Assembly (NCBI GenBank): GCA_016788115.1
Contig: JAEURR010000008.1
Location: 62,001-126,000 of the forward strand
DNA from: Chthonomonas sp.
GTDB taxonomy: Bacteria; Armatimonadota; Fimbriimonadia; Fimbriimonadales; Fimbriimonadaceae
Length of the DNA stretch: 64,000 bases
Direction: 5' to 3'
Both the position numbers and the translations under genes were made by a program. This document shows positions 34,546 to 43,252 of this stretch, in pieces (the first letter of the stretch is position 1; each line of letters opens with the position of its first letter). Below the pieces are notes generated by a model that saw nothing but the letters and a program-made list of their open reading frames with translations, had not been told where the DNA came from and made no database searches.

Positions 34546-35115
34546 CTACTTTGAGCCTTCCCGGAAGTAGACCAGCGTGTAGCCTTTCTCGCCGGTTTCC
34601 GGCGCAAAGTTCGTGTCGACAACGAGCCGATTCTTGTCAAGAAGTCGGTAGACAACCGATGTCACCGGCGCGGCCTTTCCCGTGCCGTAGAATTCGGCGC
34701 GGTTCTTGTCTGCGGAACGCAACTTGAAGGTGTCGTGCTCCTCGCGGTTCTTTGGGATTTCGAGCCCGGAGTGCAGATGGCGTAGGCGAAGCTCGACGCC
34801 GTCTTTGGTGAGCTGGACCAGCGAGATTTCGATGAGGGCAGGGAAGCCGTCGCGTCGGAGTTGCCGGAAGGTGCCGATCATGTTGTTACCGCGCGGAGTC
34901 ATCCAGTGCTCTTCATTCACCGTACCGTTCGGGTTCTTGCCAATCCAGCGGCCAGCCATAAACGCCAGCGGCTGCAGCTCTTTCACGGCCTTTGCGGATT
35001 CAGGGAGAGAGCCGAGAGTCTTCGGCGGCTCAGGGACAGGACTCACCTGAGTAAACGCGATCGGGGCAATGACCGCACAAGTCAAGCTGATGATAAGCGC
35101 ATTTCGGACTCTCAT
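34546..35115 (-). CDS. Exported DUF6265 protein
   Basis: This 189-residue protein has a signal peptide (LIISLTCAVIAPIAFTQ) and a DUF6265 domain from ELQPLAFMAGRWIGKNPNG to the C-terminus, including NEEHWMTPRGNNMIGTFRQL and ALIEISLVQLTKDGVELRLR. It is related to the C-terminal half of the 16551 protein. The frame extends to 35145, but the ATG at 35115 is followed by a proper signal sequence. Function unknown; a small beta-barrel is expected. Confidence 0.75.
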   Translation of the reverse strand: MRVRNALIISLTCAVIAPIAFTQVSPVPEPPKTLGSLPESAKAVKELQPLAFMAGRWIGKNPNGTVNEEHWMTPRGNNMIGTFRQLRRDGFPALIEISLVQLTKDGVELRLRHLHSGLEIPKNREEHDTFKLRSADKNRAEFYGTGKAAPVTSVVYRLLDKNRLVVDTNFAPETGEKGYTLVYFREGSK

Positions 35116-35179
35116 GCCCGAAGGGTACCTGCCGAGCAAGTTCATCGCCCATGCCTCAGTTTTCAGTCATAATTGAAAC

Positions 35180-36037
35180 ATGATCGGCTCCAAGCTGCAG
35201 ATTCAACTCGGCCACTCGCCTGACTCCGACGACGCTTTCATGTTTTGGGGGCTCGCCAGCGGCGAGGTCAAGACCGACTACGAGTTCACGCACATCCTGC
35301 GCGATATCCAGACTCTCAACGAGTGGGCGATGCAGGGCAAGTTGGAGTCCACCGCCATTTCTGTTCACGCCTTCGCCTACGTGGCCGACAAGTACGCGCT
35401 TTTGCGCCACGGCGGTTCGTTCGGCGACGAGTACGGTCCGATGATAGTGGCGAAGTCCGACCTCAGCAAGGAAGCGCTGGCCGATACGGTCATCGCCGTG
35501 CCCGGAAAGCTGACGAGCGCGTTCCTGCAACTCAACCTGTGGTTTGAAGAGCAGTTTGGCGCGGACGTCAAGCCAAAGTACGAAGTCGTCCCGTTTGACG
35601 AGATCATCCCTGCGATCCAAGAAGGCCGCTACGACGCCGGGCTCATCATTCACGAGGGCCAGCTGACCTTCGAGCGCGACGGGCTGGTTCTTCTCGCCGA
35701 CATGGGCGTGTGGTGGAAGGGCAAGACCGGCTTGCCGTTGCCGCTAGGCGTCAACGTCGTCCGCAAGGACCTCGGTCCCGAGGCCGTCATGGAAGTCAGC
35801 CGATGCATGCGCGAGAGCATCGATGCGGGGCTGACGCACCGCGACAAGGCGTTGGTGTATGCGCTGCAGTTTGCCCGGGGAATGGACACTCAGACCAGCG
35901 ACACGTTCGTGGGTATGTACGTGAACGACCGGACCCGCGACATGGGCGAAGAAGGCGTGAAAGCGATCCGCCTCTTGCTTGCCGAGGGTGCGCGCATCGG
36001 TCTCGTCCCGGCCGTGACGGTTGACGTCGTAGACTGA
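35180..36037 (+). CDS. mqnD: 1,4-dihydroxy-6-naphthoate synthase MqnD
   Basis: This 285-residue protein has the MqnD start IQLGHSPDSDDAFMFWGLAS, followed by STAISVHAFAYVADKYALL, FGDEYGPMIVAK, a stretch ending DEIIPAIQEGRYDAGLIIHE, and LPLPLGVNVVRKD. MqnD cleaves cyclic dehypoxanthinylfutalosine in the futalosine route to menaquinone, and the catalytic His is in GLIIHEGQ. A probable -10 box (CATAAT) lies at 35166. The organism probably makes menaquinone by this route, without the classical men pathway. Other mqn genes are not in the window. Confidence 0.93.
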   Translation: MIGSKLQIQLGHSPDSDDAFMFWGLASGEVKTDYEFTHILRDIQTLNEWAMQGKLESTAISVHAFAYVADKYALLRHGGSFGDEYGPMIVAKSDLSKEALADTVIAVPGKLTSAFLQLNLWFEEQFGADVKPKYEVVPFDEIIPAIQEGRYDAGLIIHEGQLTFERDGLVLLADMGVWWKGKTGLPLPLGVNVVRKDLGPEAVMEVSRCMRESIDAGLTHRDKALVYALQFARGMDTQTSDTFVGMYVNDRTRDMGEEGVKAIRLLLAEGARIGLVPAVTVDVVD

Positions 36038-36039
36038 AG

Positions 36040-36318
36040 TCAGGCCTCGGCGTCGGCCGACGCGCACTTTCCGCAGGTTGGCGGGTTACCCGTGCACGCT
36101 TCGCCGTTTTTCTCGGGGCTGGCGAGCGACGCCTTGGCGGTCGGCGCATCGTTCACGTAGAACCCCGAGCCCTTGAAGAGGATCGCCGTCGGCTGGATGA
36201 GCCGCTTCACGGTGCCTTCCGCCCCGCAATCACAGTCGGTAAGCGGGTCTTCCGTGATTCGTTGGTCGACCTCAAACGTCTTTTCGCAGCTTCGGCATTC
36301 GTACAGGTACGTGGGCAT
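36040..36318 (-). CDS. FmdB-type zinc ribbon protein
   Basis: This 92-residue protein starts MPTYLYECRSCEKTFEVDQR, the FmdB family opening, with a CxxC pair (CRSC) and a second CxC pair (CDCG), then RLIQPTAILFKGSGFYVND. Such proteins are small putative regulators. A second cysteine cluster (CTGNPPTCGKC) near the C-terminus could form a further metal site. The ATG at 36318 is chosen by family fit; the frame is open further upstream. It converges with mqnD, two bases apart. Confidence 0.85.
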   Translation of the reverse strand: MPTYLYECRSCEKTFEVDQRITEDPLTDCDCGAEGTVKRLIQPTAILFKGSGFYVNDAPTAKASLASPEKNGEACTGNPPTCGKCASADAEA

Positions 36319-36372
36319 GGTTTTCTTCCAGTGTCTACGGTTGATATTGTGGCAGAATAGGCCTCGATATCC

Positions 36373-37188
36373 ATGTTTGGACAGACGTTTCAGTTCGGCG
36401 ACCTTGGCGTCGTCGCAGTCCTCGTGGGGCTTGAGATCCTCCTGTCCGCGGACAATGCGCTCGTGCTTGCCGTCATGGTGCGGCACTTACCTCGTGGTCT
36501 CCAGCAACGCGCACTGCTGTACGGACTCGGTGGCGCATTCGTCTTCCGACTGCTCGCGATCCTCGCTGCCAAGTGGATTCTTGCTCTTTGGTGGCTCCAA
36601 GCGATCGGAGCGTTCTACTTGCTGCAGCTCGCCATAAAACACTTCATTCACCGTGCGGGGGACGCCGAAGGTCGCTCTTTGGCCGGACGAGGGTTCTGGG
36701 CAACCGTGGTTGCGGTGGAAATCACCGATATCGCATTCGCGGTAGATAGCGTCCTCGCTGGAGTTGCCACCATCAAAGGTGCCGACAAGCTGTGGGTGGT
36801 TTATCTGGGGGCTGTGATCGGCATTGTCGCATTGAGATTTGCCGCCACGTACTTCGTTCGGCTGATGGAGCGTTTCCCAAGTCTGGACATCATGGCGTAC
36901 GTCCTCGTTGGGTGGGTGGGATGCAAGCTGGCGATGATGTCGCTCCATAATTACGGGGTCTTCGAGCGCGGGCGCGGAAATGTTCCTCTGTTCACCGTCT
37001 CCGAGATGCCAAGCTTCCTGTTCTGGTCGGTATTGGGCCTCATTGCGCTGGGCGGGAGCTTGTACGCAGCGCGGCATCCGGCCGCGGTGGAAGAAAACAC
37101 CCCGGAGACCGGCGCAGAAGAAGTCAAGGTCCTCTTTGAGGGTCGCACCGTCGCCCCCGATCCGGAATCGGTGCGCGAGGGTCACTGA
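36373..37188 (+). CDS. TerC/Alx-family membrane protein
   Basis: This 271-residue integral membrane protein has the TerC signatures LEILLSADNALVLAVMV and AVEITDIAFAVDSVLAG, with the paired acidic residues that mark this family. About seven to eight helices can be counted. TerC/Alx proteins act in Mn(II) export and in metalation of exported enzymes. No yybP-ykoY riboswitch fits in the 54 bases between it and the divergent FmdB gene. The C-terminal tail is polar. Confidence 0.88.
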   Translation: MFGQTFQFGDLGVVAVLVGLEILLSADNALVLAVMVRHLPRGLQQRALLYGLGGAFVFRLLAILAAKWILALWWLQAIGAFYLLQLAIKHFIHRAGDAEGRSLAGRGFWATVVAVEITDIAFAVDSVLAGVATIKGADKLWVVYLGAVIGIVALRFAATYFVRLMERFPSLDIMAYVLVGWVGCKLAMMSLHNYGVFERGRGNVPLFTVSEMPSFLFWSVLGLIALGGSLYAARHPAAVEENTPETGAEEVKVLFEGRTVAPDPESVREGH

Positions 37189-37196
37189 CCATTCGG

Positions 37197-37215
37197 TAAC
37201 CTCGCGTTGAGGTTA
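37197..37215 (+). promoter_or_regulatory. Hairpin TAACCTC-GCGTT-GAGGTTA covering the ribosome site
   Basis: A 7-bp inverted repeat has its right arm GAGGTTA overlapping the ribosome site and the first base of the ATG of the Gfo/Idh gene. Folding would hide the start. It may limit translation. Confidence 0.35.
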
Positions 37216-38291
37216 TGGCAAAGAAACTGAAGATCGGACTTATAGGTGCCGGTGGCATCGCCCAGATGGCGCACATGCCTGGGTACCAGACCGCGAGCGA
37301 CATGTGTGAAATGGTCGCCGCCGCGGACCCCAACCCTGCGACGCTCGCAATTGCCAAGGAGAAATTTGGCATCGAACGGCATTACTCGGACTACCATGAG
37401 ATGCTCGAAAAGGAACAGCTCGATGCGGTCTCAGTGACGACTCCGAACGTGTTCCACCGACAGCCCACCTTAGACGCTCTCCGTGCGGGTTGCCACGTCA
37501 TGTGCGAAAAGCCGCTCGCGATGAATGCGGAAGAGGGGAAGGAGATGTGCCGCGTCGCCCGAGAGCAAGGCAAGCTACTCCAAGTAGGGCTGCAAAGTCG
37601 CTTCAGCGCCCCCGCTCGGTTCCTGAAGAACTTCATCGACCACGGTCATATGGGCGACATCCAGTACGCGCGAGCGAAGGCTCTGCGCCGCCGGGGTGTC
37701 CCGCACTGGGGCGTCTTCATCGACAAGGAGAAGCAGGGCGGCGGACCGCTGATCGACATCGGCGTACACATCCTGGACCTGACGCTCTTCATGATGGGTT
37801 ACCCCAAGCCAACGGTGGCGACCGGACGCACGTGGAACACCCTAGGGACGAACCCCGAAATCCGAAACATGTGGGGCGACTACGATCGGTCCAAGTTCAC
37901 CGTCGAGGATTTTGCCGTCGGCATGGTCCGATTCGAGAACGGCGCTGTGGTCACGCTTGAGAGCTCGTTCATGGCGAACATGGAAGGGGACCCATTTGAG
38001 AGTCAGCTGTTCGGAACGAAGGCGGGAGCGACCATTCGCGTCTGGGACAAAGAGAACCCGCTGAAGATCTTCAAGGAAGTCGACCAGCAGTACTTCGACA
38101 TGACCCCTGTGGGGATGCAGTCTGTGGAGTCGATGCACTGGGACTCGGTCAAGAGTTTCGTCCAAGCGATCCACGACGGCACTCCGTCCCCCGTTCCCGG
38201 CGAACAGGCGCTTGTCTTGAACGCCGTATTCGACGCGCTCTATAAGAGCAGCGAGACCGGACACGAAGTGCCAGTGGACGTCAGCTTCTAG
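37215..38291 (+). CDS. Gfo/Idh/MocA-family NAD(P)-dependent oxidoreductase
   Basis: This 358-residue protein has a Rossmann start (KIGLIGAGGIAQMAHMPGY), CEKPLAMN (the family lysine), RARALRR-like and GGGPLIDIGVHILDL, where the metal-free catalytic DxGxH is present. Members oxidise or epimerise sugars, inositols and related polyols, usually with tightly held NAD(H). The substrate cannot be told from the sequence. The stop overlaps the convergent glgA stop by four bases. Confidence 0.9.
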   Translation: MAKKLKIGLIGAGGIAQMAHMPGYQTASDMCEMVAAADPNPATLAIAKEKFGIERHYSDYHEMLEKEQLDAVSVTTPNVFHRQPTLDALRAGCHVMCEKPLAMNAEEGKEMCRVAREQGKLLQVGLQSRFSAPARFLKNFIDHGHMGDIQYARAKALRRRGVPHWGVFIDKEKQGGGPLIDIGVHILDLTLFMMGYPKPTVATGRTWNTLGTNPEIRNMWGDYDRSKFTVEDFAVGMVRFENGAVVTLESSFMANMEGDPFESQLFGTKAGATIRVWDKENPLKIFKEVDQQYFDMTPVGMQSVESMHWDSVKSFVQAIHDGTPSPVPGEQALVLNAVFDALYKSSETGHEVPVDVSF

Positions 38292-39751
38292 CCGCGCGCG
38301 CCGACGATGGAGGCGCCCTTACGCAGTGCGAGGGCGTCTTCGTACATCTTCACGTACTCCTTGGCCGGTAGATTCCAGGTGTAGTCGCCAGTCATGCCTG
38401 CGCGGACCAACTTTGTCCAGGTCTCTTTGTCATTGAACGCGGTGAGCGCACGCTGGATCGCATCGTAAAGTTCGCGCGGACCCTTTTCGTCGTAGGTGAA
38501 TCCGTTCTGCCCTTCGAACACGGTGTTCGCGAGGCCGCCCGTCGTGCGGGCCACTGGCACTGACCCGTAGCGAAAGGCGATCATTTGACCCAAGCCGCAG
38601 GGCTCGAAGTTGCTAGGCATCAGGAACACGTCTGATCCGGCATAGACGCGCTGGGCAAGCTCCGCGTCGTACCGCTCGATGAACCGGACGTTTGCGGGCC
38701 ACTCCTTCTCAAAAAGACGGAGCTGCTCGGCGGCCCAAGGATCTCCTACCGCCAAAACCACCAACTGGCTCGGACGATCTAGCCACCCGTATGCGCCTCG
38801 AAAGACATGCTCAAACCCCTTCTGGTTGCTCAGCCGGGTGACCATGGCGACGATGGGAGTTTCGGCTTCCTCGGTTAGGTCCAATTCCTTCTGCAATGCG
38901 GTCTTGCACTCGGCCTTACCGGACAGATCGTCAGCTGAGTAGTTCTTCGCGATGTACGGGTCCGTGGTCGGGTTGAAGAAATCAGTATCGATTCCGTTCA
39001 GAATTCCGCGGAGGCGTCCCAGTTTGGAGAGGTCGCGCATAAGTCCCCACTGGCGACAGCCGTACTCTTCCGTCTGGATCTCCTCGCTGTAGCGTGGACT
39101 GACGGTGTTCACTTGATCGGCGAAGACGCACCCAGACTTTAAGAAGTTGACTCCGCCGAACGTCTCCAACTGGTGCATGTTGAAGAGCTTCTGCGAAAGG
39201 TCCACCACGTCCAGGGTGTCTCGGCCGAACTCGCCTTGGTAAGCCAGGTTGTGAATGGTGTAGACGCACGCGGTGTGCTTCCACTTCTCGCCACCGAGTT
39301 CGCGGAGCATGACCGGCAGGAAGCCAGTGTGCCAGTCGTTGCAGTGGATGACGTCCGGGATCCACCCCGCCTGCTCGCATGCCTCCAGGATCGCTTTGGA
39401 CCAGTACAGGTACGCATCGCGAGTCGGCGAATACAGATCCTCGCTGCGCGCGATCTTGTCGAAGAGACCACCGCCGCCGACGAGCCAAACAGGAACTCCA
39501 TCGTGGTCGGTCTCATGCAAGGTGGTCGGGACGGTCCAGTCTCCTCGCACTTTGACCTTGAACGGCGCAACGACCGGTGTGACTTTCAGCGCCGAATCGT
39601 TCAGTACCATGCCGTAGTTCGGCATGACGATGCGCGCGTCGTGCCCCTGGGTCCGTAGCGCCTTTGGCAAAGATGCCGCGACATCAGCGAGCCCTCCGAC
39701 TTTGGCGAACGGTGCGACTTCAACGGAGACGATCAGTACTTTTAGACCCAT
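38288..39751 (-). CDS. glgA: Glycogen synthase (ADP-glucose type, GT5)
   Basis: This 487-residue protein has the ADP-glucose binding KVGGLADV near the N-terminus, HCNDWHTGFLPVML (GT5-type), YTIHNLAYQGEF, LNGIDTDFFNP, MVTRLSNQKGFEH, and the C-terminal FEPCGLGQMIAFRYGSVPVA with the catalytic Glu. It makes alpha-1,4-glucan from ADP-glucose. The ATG at 39751 starts the family sequence MGLKVLIVSVEVAPFAK; an upstream ATG adds seven residues. It sits alone rather than in a glg operon here. Confidence 0.95.
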   Translation of the reverse strand: MGLKVLIVSVEVAPFAKVGGLADVAASLPKALRTQGHDARIVMPNYGMVLNDSALKVTPVVAPFKVKVRGDWTVPTTLHETDHDGVPVWLVGGGGLFDKIARSEDLYSPTRDAYLYWSKAILEACEQAGWIPDVIHCNDWHTGFLPVMLRELGGEKWKHTACVYTIHNLAYQGEFGRDTLDVVDLSQKLFNMHQLETFGGVNFLKSGCVFADQVNTVSPRYSEEIQTEEYGCRQWGLMRDLSKLGRLRGILNGIDTDFFNPTTDPYIAKNYSADDLSGKAECKTALQKELDLTEEAETPIVAMVTRLSNQKGFEHVFRGAYGWLDRPSQLVVLAVGDPWAAEQLRLFEKEWPANVRFIERYDAELAQRVYAGSDVFLMPSNFEPCGLGQMIAFRYGSVPVARTTGGLANTVFEGQNGFTYDEKGPRELYDAIQRALTAFNDKETWTKLVRAGMTGDYTWNLPAKEYVKMYEDALALRKGASIVGARG

Positions 39752-39847
39752 AAGCGGAATTCTCAACCCCAAGTGCTACGCGGCACTCCCTCATGGAGTC
39801 GGCGCGGGAACGGGAAATGTTCCTCGGCATTGATACCTGACCCAGGA

Positions 39848-40444
39848 TTAGATTAGGGGCATCGACATGCGATGCGCATTGGGCAGTTCGCTTAGTCCTC
39901 GTGAAAGCCGCGCTCCCAGTTCACGGTTGGCTACAGTGACTTGCTCCGCATCCAGCCACAAGACGGCCAATGTCTGCGGGCTCCACAGGTTGCCACACAG
40001 TCGCGCCATGAAGTCACGCACGGCAGGCAAATCCGTCGGCGCAACTTCGGACCAGCAAGAAATTGTCAAGTTCGCCAAGTGGTTGGACCATGCCGTGGCG
40101 AGCTCCTCAGATTCGTACGTCTTGGCGTACTTCTCAGGACGGCTTACGTAAGGAAGACCGGCCTCACCGATTGTGAAACGCCTGCCATGACACTCGAACT
40201 CGTAGACGTGTTGCGATACAGATCGGAGTTCGACATTGACGCTGGGGTCAATGAGTTTGAGCGCGCCTGTGACCGACTTCGCGCTCAGAAAGTTCGGGCT
40301 CTGCAGGAGCGCCACCAGGCTCAGCTTGTTAGGTGGGACCGCCTTAGAGCGCTTGGAAGCCATGCCCGCCCGGATCATCGGGACGATCGTAAACATGAAC
40401 ACCAAGAAGGAGCCGACGAACGTGATGAGCATTTTTGGAGGCAT
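39848..40444 (-). CDS. Membrane-anchored protein of unknown function
   Basis: This 198-residue protein has one N-terminal membrane helix (MLITFVGSFLVFMFTIVPMI) and a soluble domain with YEFECHGRRFTIGEAGLPYV and a C-terminal helix. No family was recognised. It follows the queG gene on the same strand by seven bases (queG stop 40451, start here 40444), so it is probably co-transcribed with queG, rsmA and the G5/3D gene. Confidence 0.6.
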   Translation of the reverse strand: MPPKMLITFVGSFLVFMFTIVPMIRAGMASKRSKAVPPNKLSLVALLQSPNFLSAKSVTGALKLIDPSVNVELRSVSQHVYEFECHGRRFTIGEAGLPYVSRPEKYAKTYESEELATAWSNHLANLTISCWSEVAPTDLPAVRDFMARLCGNLWSPQTLAVLWLDAEQVTVANRELGARLSRGLSELPNAHRMSMPLI

Positions 40445-40450
40445 AGGGCT

Positions 40451-41425
40451 TCATCCATTGTGATCGCTTTTGCCTGACTGGCGCAGGTTCAGCGCTGCAT
40501 TGCGTTTCCACTGCACGTGCGACGCCCGTCGAGTCGCAGAGCCGCGGGTCGCCTGATCCCACTCTTCATGGCTCCAGATCGCAATCTCGGCCAGCGATGG
40601 CCATGCTCGTCGTTTCAGAAAGTCTGGTTCCTGGGTGGCAGCTGCCCTCAACGGATGGTGCTCGCGAGGTGAATTGAACGGACACACCTCTTGGCAGATG
40701 TCGCAGCCGTACGTCCACTCCGCCAAGGCGGGCTCAAGAGCAGGGTCCACCCCGTCTCGATGCTCGATCGTGAGGTAGCTGATGCACCGCCGACTGTCCA
40801 CCGTCCATCGCCCGTCGAGTTGCACGATCGCCCCGGTGGGGCACGCATCGATGCACACGCGACATGCTCCGCAGCCGCCTGGATCGGGGGTGTCGTACTC
40901 AAGGCAGGCCGAGGTCAGGAGTGCGCCGAGGAACATCCAGCTTCCCCGTCGGGTGTTGATCAGGCAGCTATTCTTCCCGATCCAGCCGATGCCAGCACGG
41001 ACCGCGAACTCACGCTCGAAGAGTGGGGCCGTGTCCACGCAGGGCCGAACTTCTACGCTCGGTTCGGCCTCCTGCAGCGCGGCTCCGAGTGCACTTAGTT
41101 TGCCCCGCAGTACCCGATGGTAGTCGCGCCCGAGCGCATAGCGGGCGATCTTCGGTTGGCCGGGCGCATGCTGCACTGGCACGTAGTAGTTCAGTCCAAC
41201 CATCACCACGGATCGCGCTGAAGCTAAGACGTGCCGCGGTTCCGAGCGCAGCGCCGCGGAGCGTGGAAGGAACTCCATCGTCCCGTGGAAACCTGCGGCG
41301 AGCCACTTCTCGAAGAATGGCGAAGACTGAGCCGGGTCGGCGGGGCATATCCCAACCAGCTCAAAGCCGAGCGCATGTGCTTTGGCTTTGACTAGGCCCG
41401 CAAGCTCCGATGGATCGCCCGCCAT
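40451..41425 (-). CDS. queG: Epoxyqueuosine reductase QueG
   Basis: This 324-residue protein has the QueG N-terminal fold and two cysteine sets for [4Fe-4S] clusters, CGACRVCIDACPTGA and YGCDICQEVCPFN. It also has PLFEREFAVRAGIGWIGKN and GSWMFLGALLTS. It carries out the cobalamin-dependent last step of queuosine synthesis, converting epoxyqueuosine to queuosine in tRNA. The start at 41425 overlaps the end of rsmA by 34 bases. The frame is open further upstream but lacks family sequence. Confidence 0.93.
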   Translation of the reverse strand: MAGDPSELAGLVKAKAHALGFELVGICPADPAQSSPFFEKWLAAGFHGTMEFLPRSAALRSEPRHVLASARSVVMVGLNYYVPVQHAPGQPKIARYALGRDYHRVLRGKLSALGAALQEAEPSVEVRPCVDTAPLFEREFAVRAGIGWIGKNSCLINTRRGSWMFLGALLTSACLEYDTPDPGGCGACRVCIDACPTGAIVQLDGRWTVDSRRCISYLTIEHRDGVDPALEPALAEWTYGCDICQEVCPFNSPREHHPLRAAATQEPDFLKRRAWPSLAEIAIWSHEEWDQATRGSATRRASHVQWKRNAALNLRQSGKSDHNG

Positions 41426-42210
41426 TGGTCCATTGTAATCTGGTGCGGTCGAATCCCGGGTGAGAGTTCGAGCTGTCGCAGCATAGTCTCCAGTTCTGCG
41501 CGGGTAGCGTATCCGCTTAGATTGTTTAGCAACGTTTTCCTCGGCTGACCAAACGCGGCGCGGATGAGCTTGAAGAAGGACGATTCGGCGGCAGGGTCCA
41601 GATCTAGGTCGCGCGGAACGAAGCGCAACACCACGCTCTGCACGTTGGGAGGGGGGTAGAACGCCCCGCTCGGGGCATCGATCACTTTGCTGATCTCGAA
41701 CTGAGACTGCAGGAAAATGGACAGCGAGCCGCATTCGCGCTGGCCAGGCCTGGCCAGAATCCGTTTTCCGACCTCAAGCTGCATCATGAGGACCATTTTC
41801 GTCACTGACTTCCGTCGATTTGCAAAGGCGGTCAGTAGCGGGCCTGTGATGTTGTAGGGCATGTTGCTGACGATCATCCTGGGCTCGGGCAATTCGCTGA
41901 GGGGCACCGCTAGGTCGGCGCGCAGCGCGTCCTCAAACCGGACTTCGGCCCTTGGGGCGGACTCAGACAGGGCGGACACCGCGATGGGGTCGATTTCGTA
42001 GGCGATGACCGTTGCGCCCTCGCTCAGCGAACGGGTTAAGACTCCCGGCCCGGGACCGACTTCCAAGATGCCCGCCGCGCCACGCGCTTCCAAAAGGATC
42101 GCATCGACGACCTTAGACGAGATCAAAAAATGCTGGCCCCACTTCTTCGTCGGCTTGAGGCCGTGACGTTGAAGGAGAGCCAGCAGTACGTCAGGTTGAG
42201 TGAGATCCAC
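41392..42210 (-). CDS. rsmA: 16S rRNA dimethyladenosine transferase RsmA/KsgA
   Basis: The protein has 272 residues from the GTG at 42210, whose first base is shared with the stop of the upstream gene (TAGTG). A start at 42252 is also open but would overlap the upstream gene more. Motifs: KKWGQHFLIS, the SAM-binding EVGPGPGVLT, and SNMPYNITGPLL (the family NLPYNI catalytic motif). It dimethylates two adjacent adenines in helix 45 of 16S rRNA during 30S maturation. The C-terminus (FGQPRKTLLNNL) is typical. Confidence 0.92.
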   Translation of the reverse strand: MDLTQPDVLLALLQRHGLKPTKKWGQHFLISSKVVDAILLEARGAAGILEVGPGPGVLTRSLSEGATVIAYEIDPIAVSALSESAPRAEVRFEDALRADLAVPLSELPEPRMIVSNMPYNITGPLLTAFANRRKSVTKMVLMMQLEVGKRILARPGQRECGSLSIFLQSQFEISKVIDAPSGAFYPPPNVQSVVLRFVPRDLDLDPAAESSFFKLIRAAFGQPRKTLLNNLSGYATRAELETMLRQLELSPGIRPHQITMDQWRAIHRSLRA

Positions 42211-42848
42211 TATCGAGCTAGGATGTGAATCTTTACTTTGCGCCGGCCCCATTGTCGGACCTTTGCATGATCTTCAATGCAGACATCGATCTTTTTGCCC
42301 TTGATCGCTCCGCCCGTGTCGCAGGCATAGGCAAACCCATAGCCTTCTACAAAGACGTGAGTTCCCAGGGGGATCACCTTAGGATCCACCGCGATGACGC
42401 CGTATTTGGCGGGCAATCCCATGCGCGTTTTGAATGTGGGGTTCTTGAGCCCTGCGCTGGGGTGATAGGCCGTCGCCTCGACGATCATCGTCTTGCGACC
42501 CATGAAACTGCCTCGGTCGGTCTTGAAGCCGTCTTTACCCATCGACATGATGATGGGGACTGCTTCGACCCGGACGGTCTCGATTTCCTCACGCTTCAGG
42601 ATTTTGCCTTCGGAATCCCGAATCACCTTGAATGTAGTGGTGATACTTCCCGGCACGCCCTCTTGCGTCTTCACAACACGGCCCTTGCCAATGTCGCGGC
42701 TAAAAACGTATTTTGTTACGACAGGGATCGGCTTTACGACCGTCTCCGTGTCGACTCTGTTTTCCGGCAACTCCTGGAATATCGCGCTACCTGTACCGAC
42801 CAAGAGCGCGCCAGCCAAGATGCCAGCGATCAGTTTGCTTGTACGCAT
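42210..42848 (-). CDS. Exported G5/3D-domain protein (YabE-like cell-wall protein)
   Basis: This 212-residue protein has a signal segment (LIAGILAGALLVGTGSAIF), a G5-like region (VVKTQEGVPGSITTTFKVIR) and a C-terminal 3D domain marked by VEATAYHPSAG, IAVDPKVIPLGTHVFVEGYG and ACDTGGAIKGKKIDV, with the three conserved Asp. Such proteins are cell-wall lytic enzymes or resuscitation-type factors. The order with rsmA downstream resembles Bacillus yabE-rnmV-ksgA. A GGAGG ribosome site precedes the ATG at 42848. Confidence 0.85.
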   Translation of the reverse strand: MRTSKLIAGILAGALLVGTGSAIFQELPENRVDTETVVKPIPVVTKYVFSRDIGKGRVVKTQEGVPGSITTTFKVIRDSEGKILKREEIETVRVEAVPIIMSMGKDGFKTDRGSFMGRKTMIVEATAYHPSAGLKNPTFKTRMGLPAKYGVIAVDPKVIPLGTHVFVEGYGFAYACDTGGAIKGKKIDVCIEDHAKVRQWGRRKVKIHILAR

Positions 42849-43252
42849 ACGGTTGACCTCCTTTTGCGTTTTGCTGACCCAGAACGTACCTTCGCCCTGG
42901 CGGCGATTTCAACTCTGAGTCGGTCATGGGGGCCCTTGCGGGTCGGGCGCTCGAACCTGAACACCGAGTTGGTACCCAAACAAAATTGTCGGGATTCACG
43001 CGGAGAAAGCGATCCTTTTGAACCTGACTCGTTGGATTTGCACGATTTTCTTTGTCGGTTGCGATGAATAGCGCAATATCCAGATACTTGCCGAAGGAAC
43101 TTATGTCTTTGCGCTGATGTATGAATACGTGTCGCTCATCAAAGAGCCAAACGACTTTAGAACAGCAAAACGACAAGCACAAGACCTATCATAGCCCCTC
43201 GCTCAAAGCGGGGGGCATTTTTTTGTGAGGCCTTCGGTATGCTCCGAACTGT
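42849..43252. other. 404-base intergenic stretch with an orphan terminator
   Basis: Only short frames without family features lie here. On the plus strand it ends in a strong terminator at 43194-43216 with no upstream plus-strand gene, so a small RNA or leader transcript is possible. On the minus strand it contains the promoter and ribosome site of the G5/3D gene. I did not recognise a riboswitch. Confidence 0.4.
43194..43216 (+). terminator. Rho-independent terminator with long T-run, no upstream gene
   Basis: GCCCCTCGC pairs with GCGGGGGGC (one G-T pair) around TCAAA, followed by ATTTTTTT. It lies 36 bases before the carboxyltransferase start, with nothing known transcribed into it. Confidence 0.8.

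Noticed and set aside
36319-36372. yybP-ykoY manganese riboswitch before the TerC gene.
   Set aside because: Only 54 bases separate the divergent genes, too short for the element, and no conserved core is present.
42849-43190. c-di-AMP (ydaO) riboswitch before the cell-wall 3D-domain gene.
   Set aside because: Some short stretches resemble parts of the motif, but the conserved core could not be lined up on either strand.
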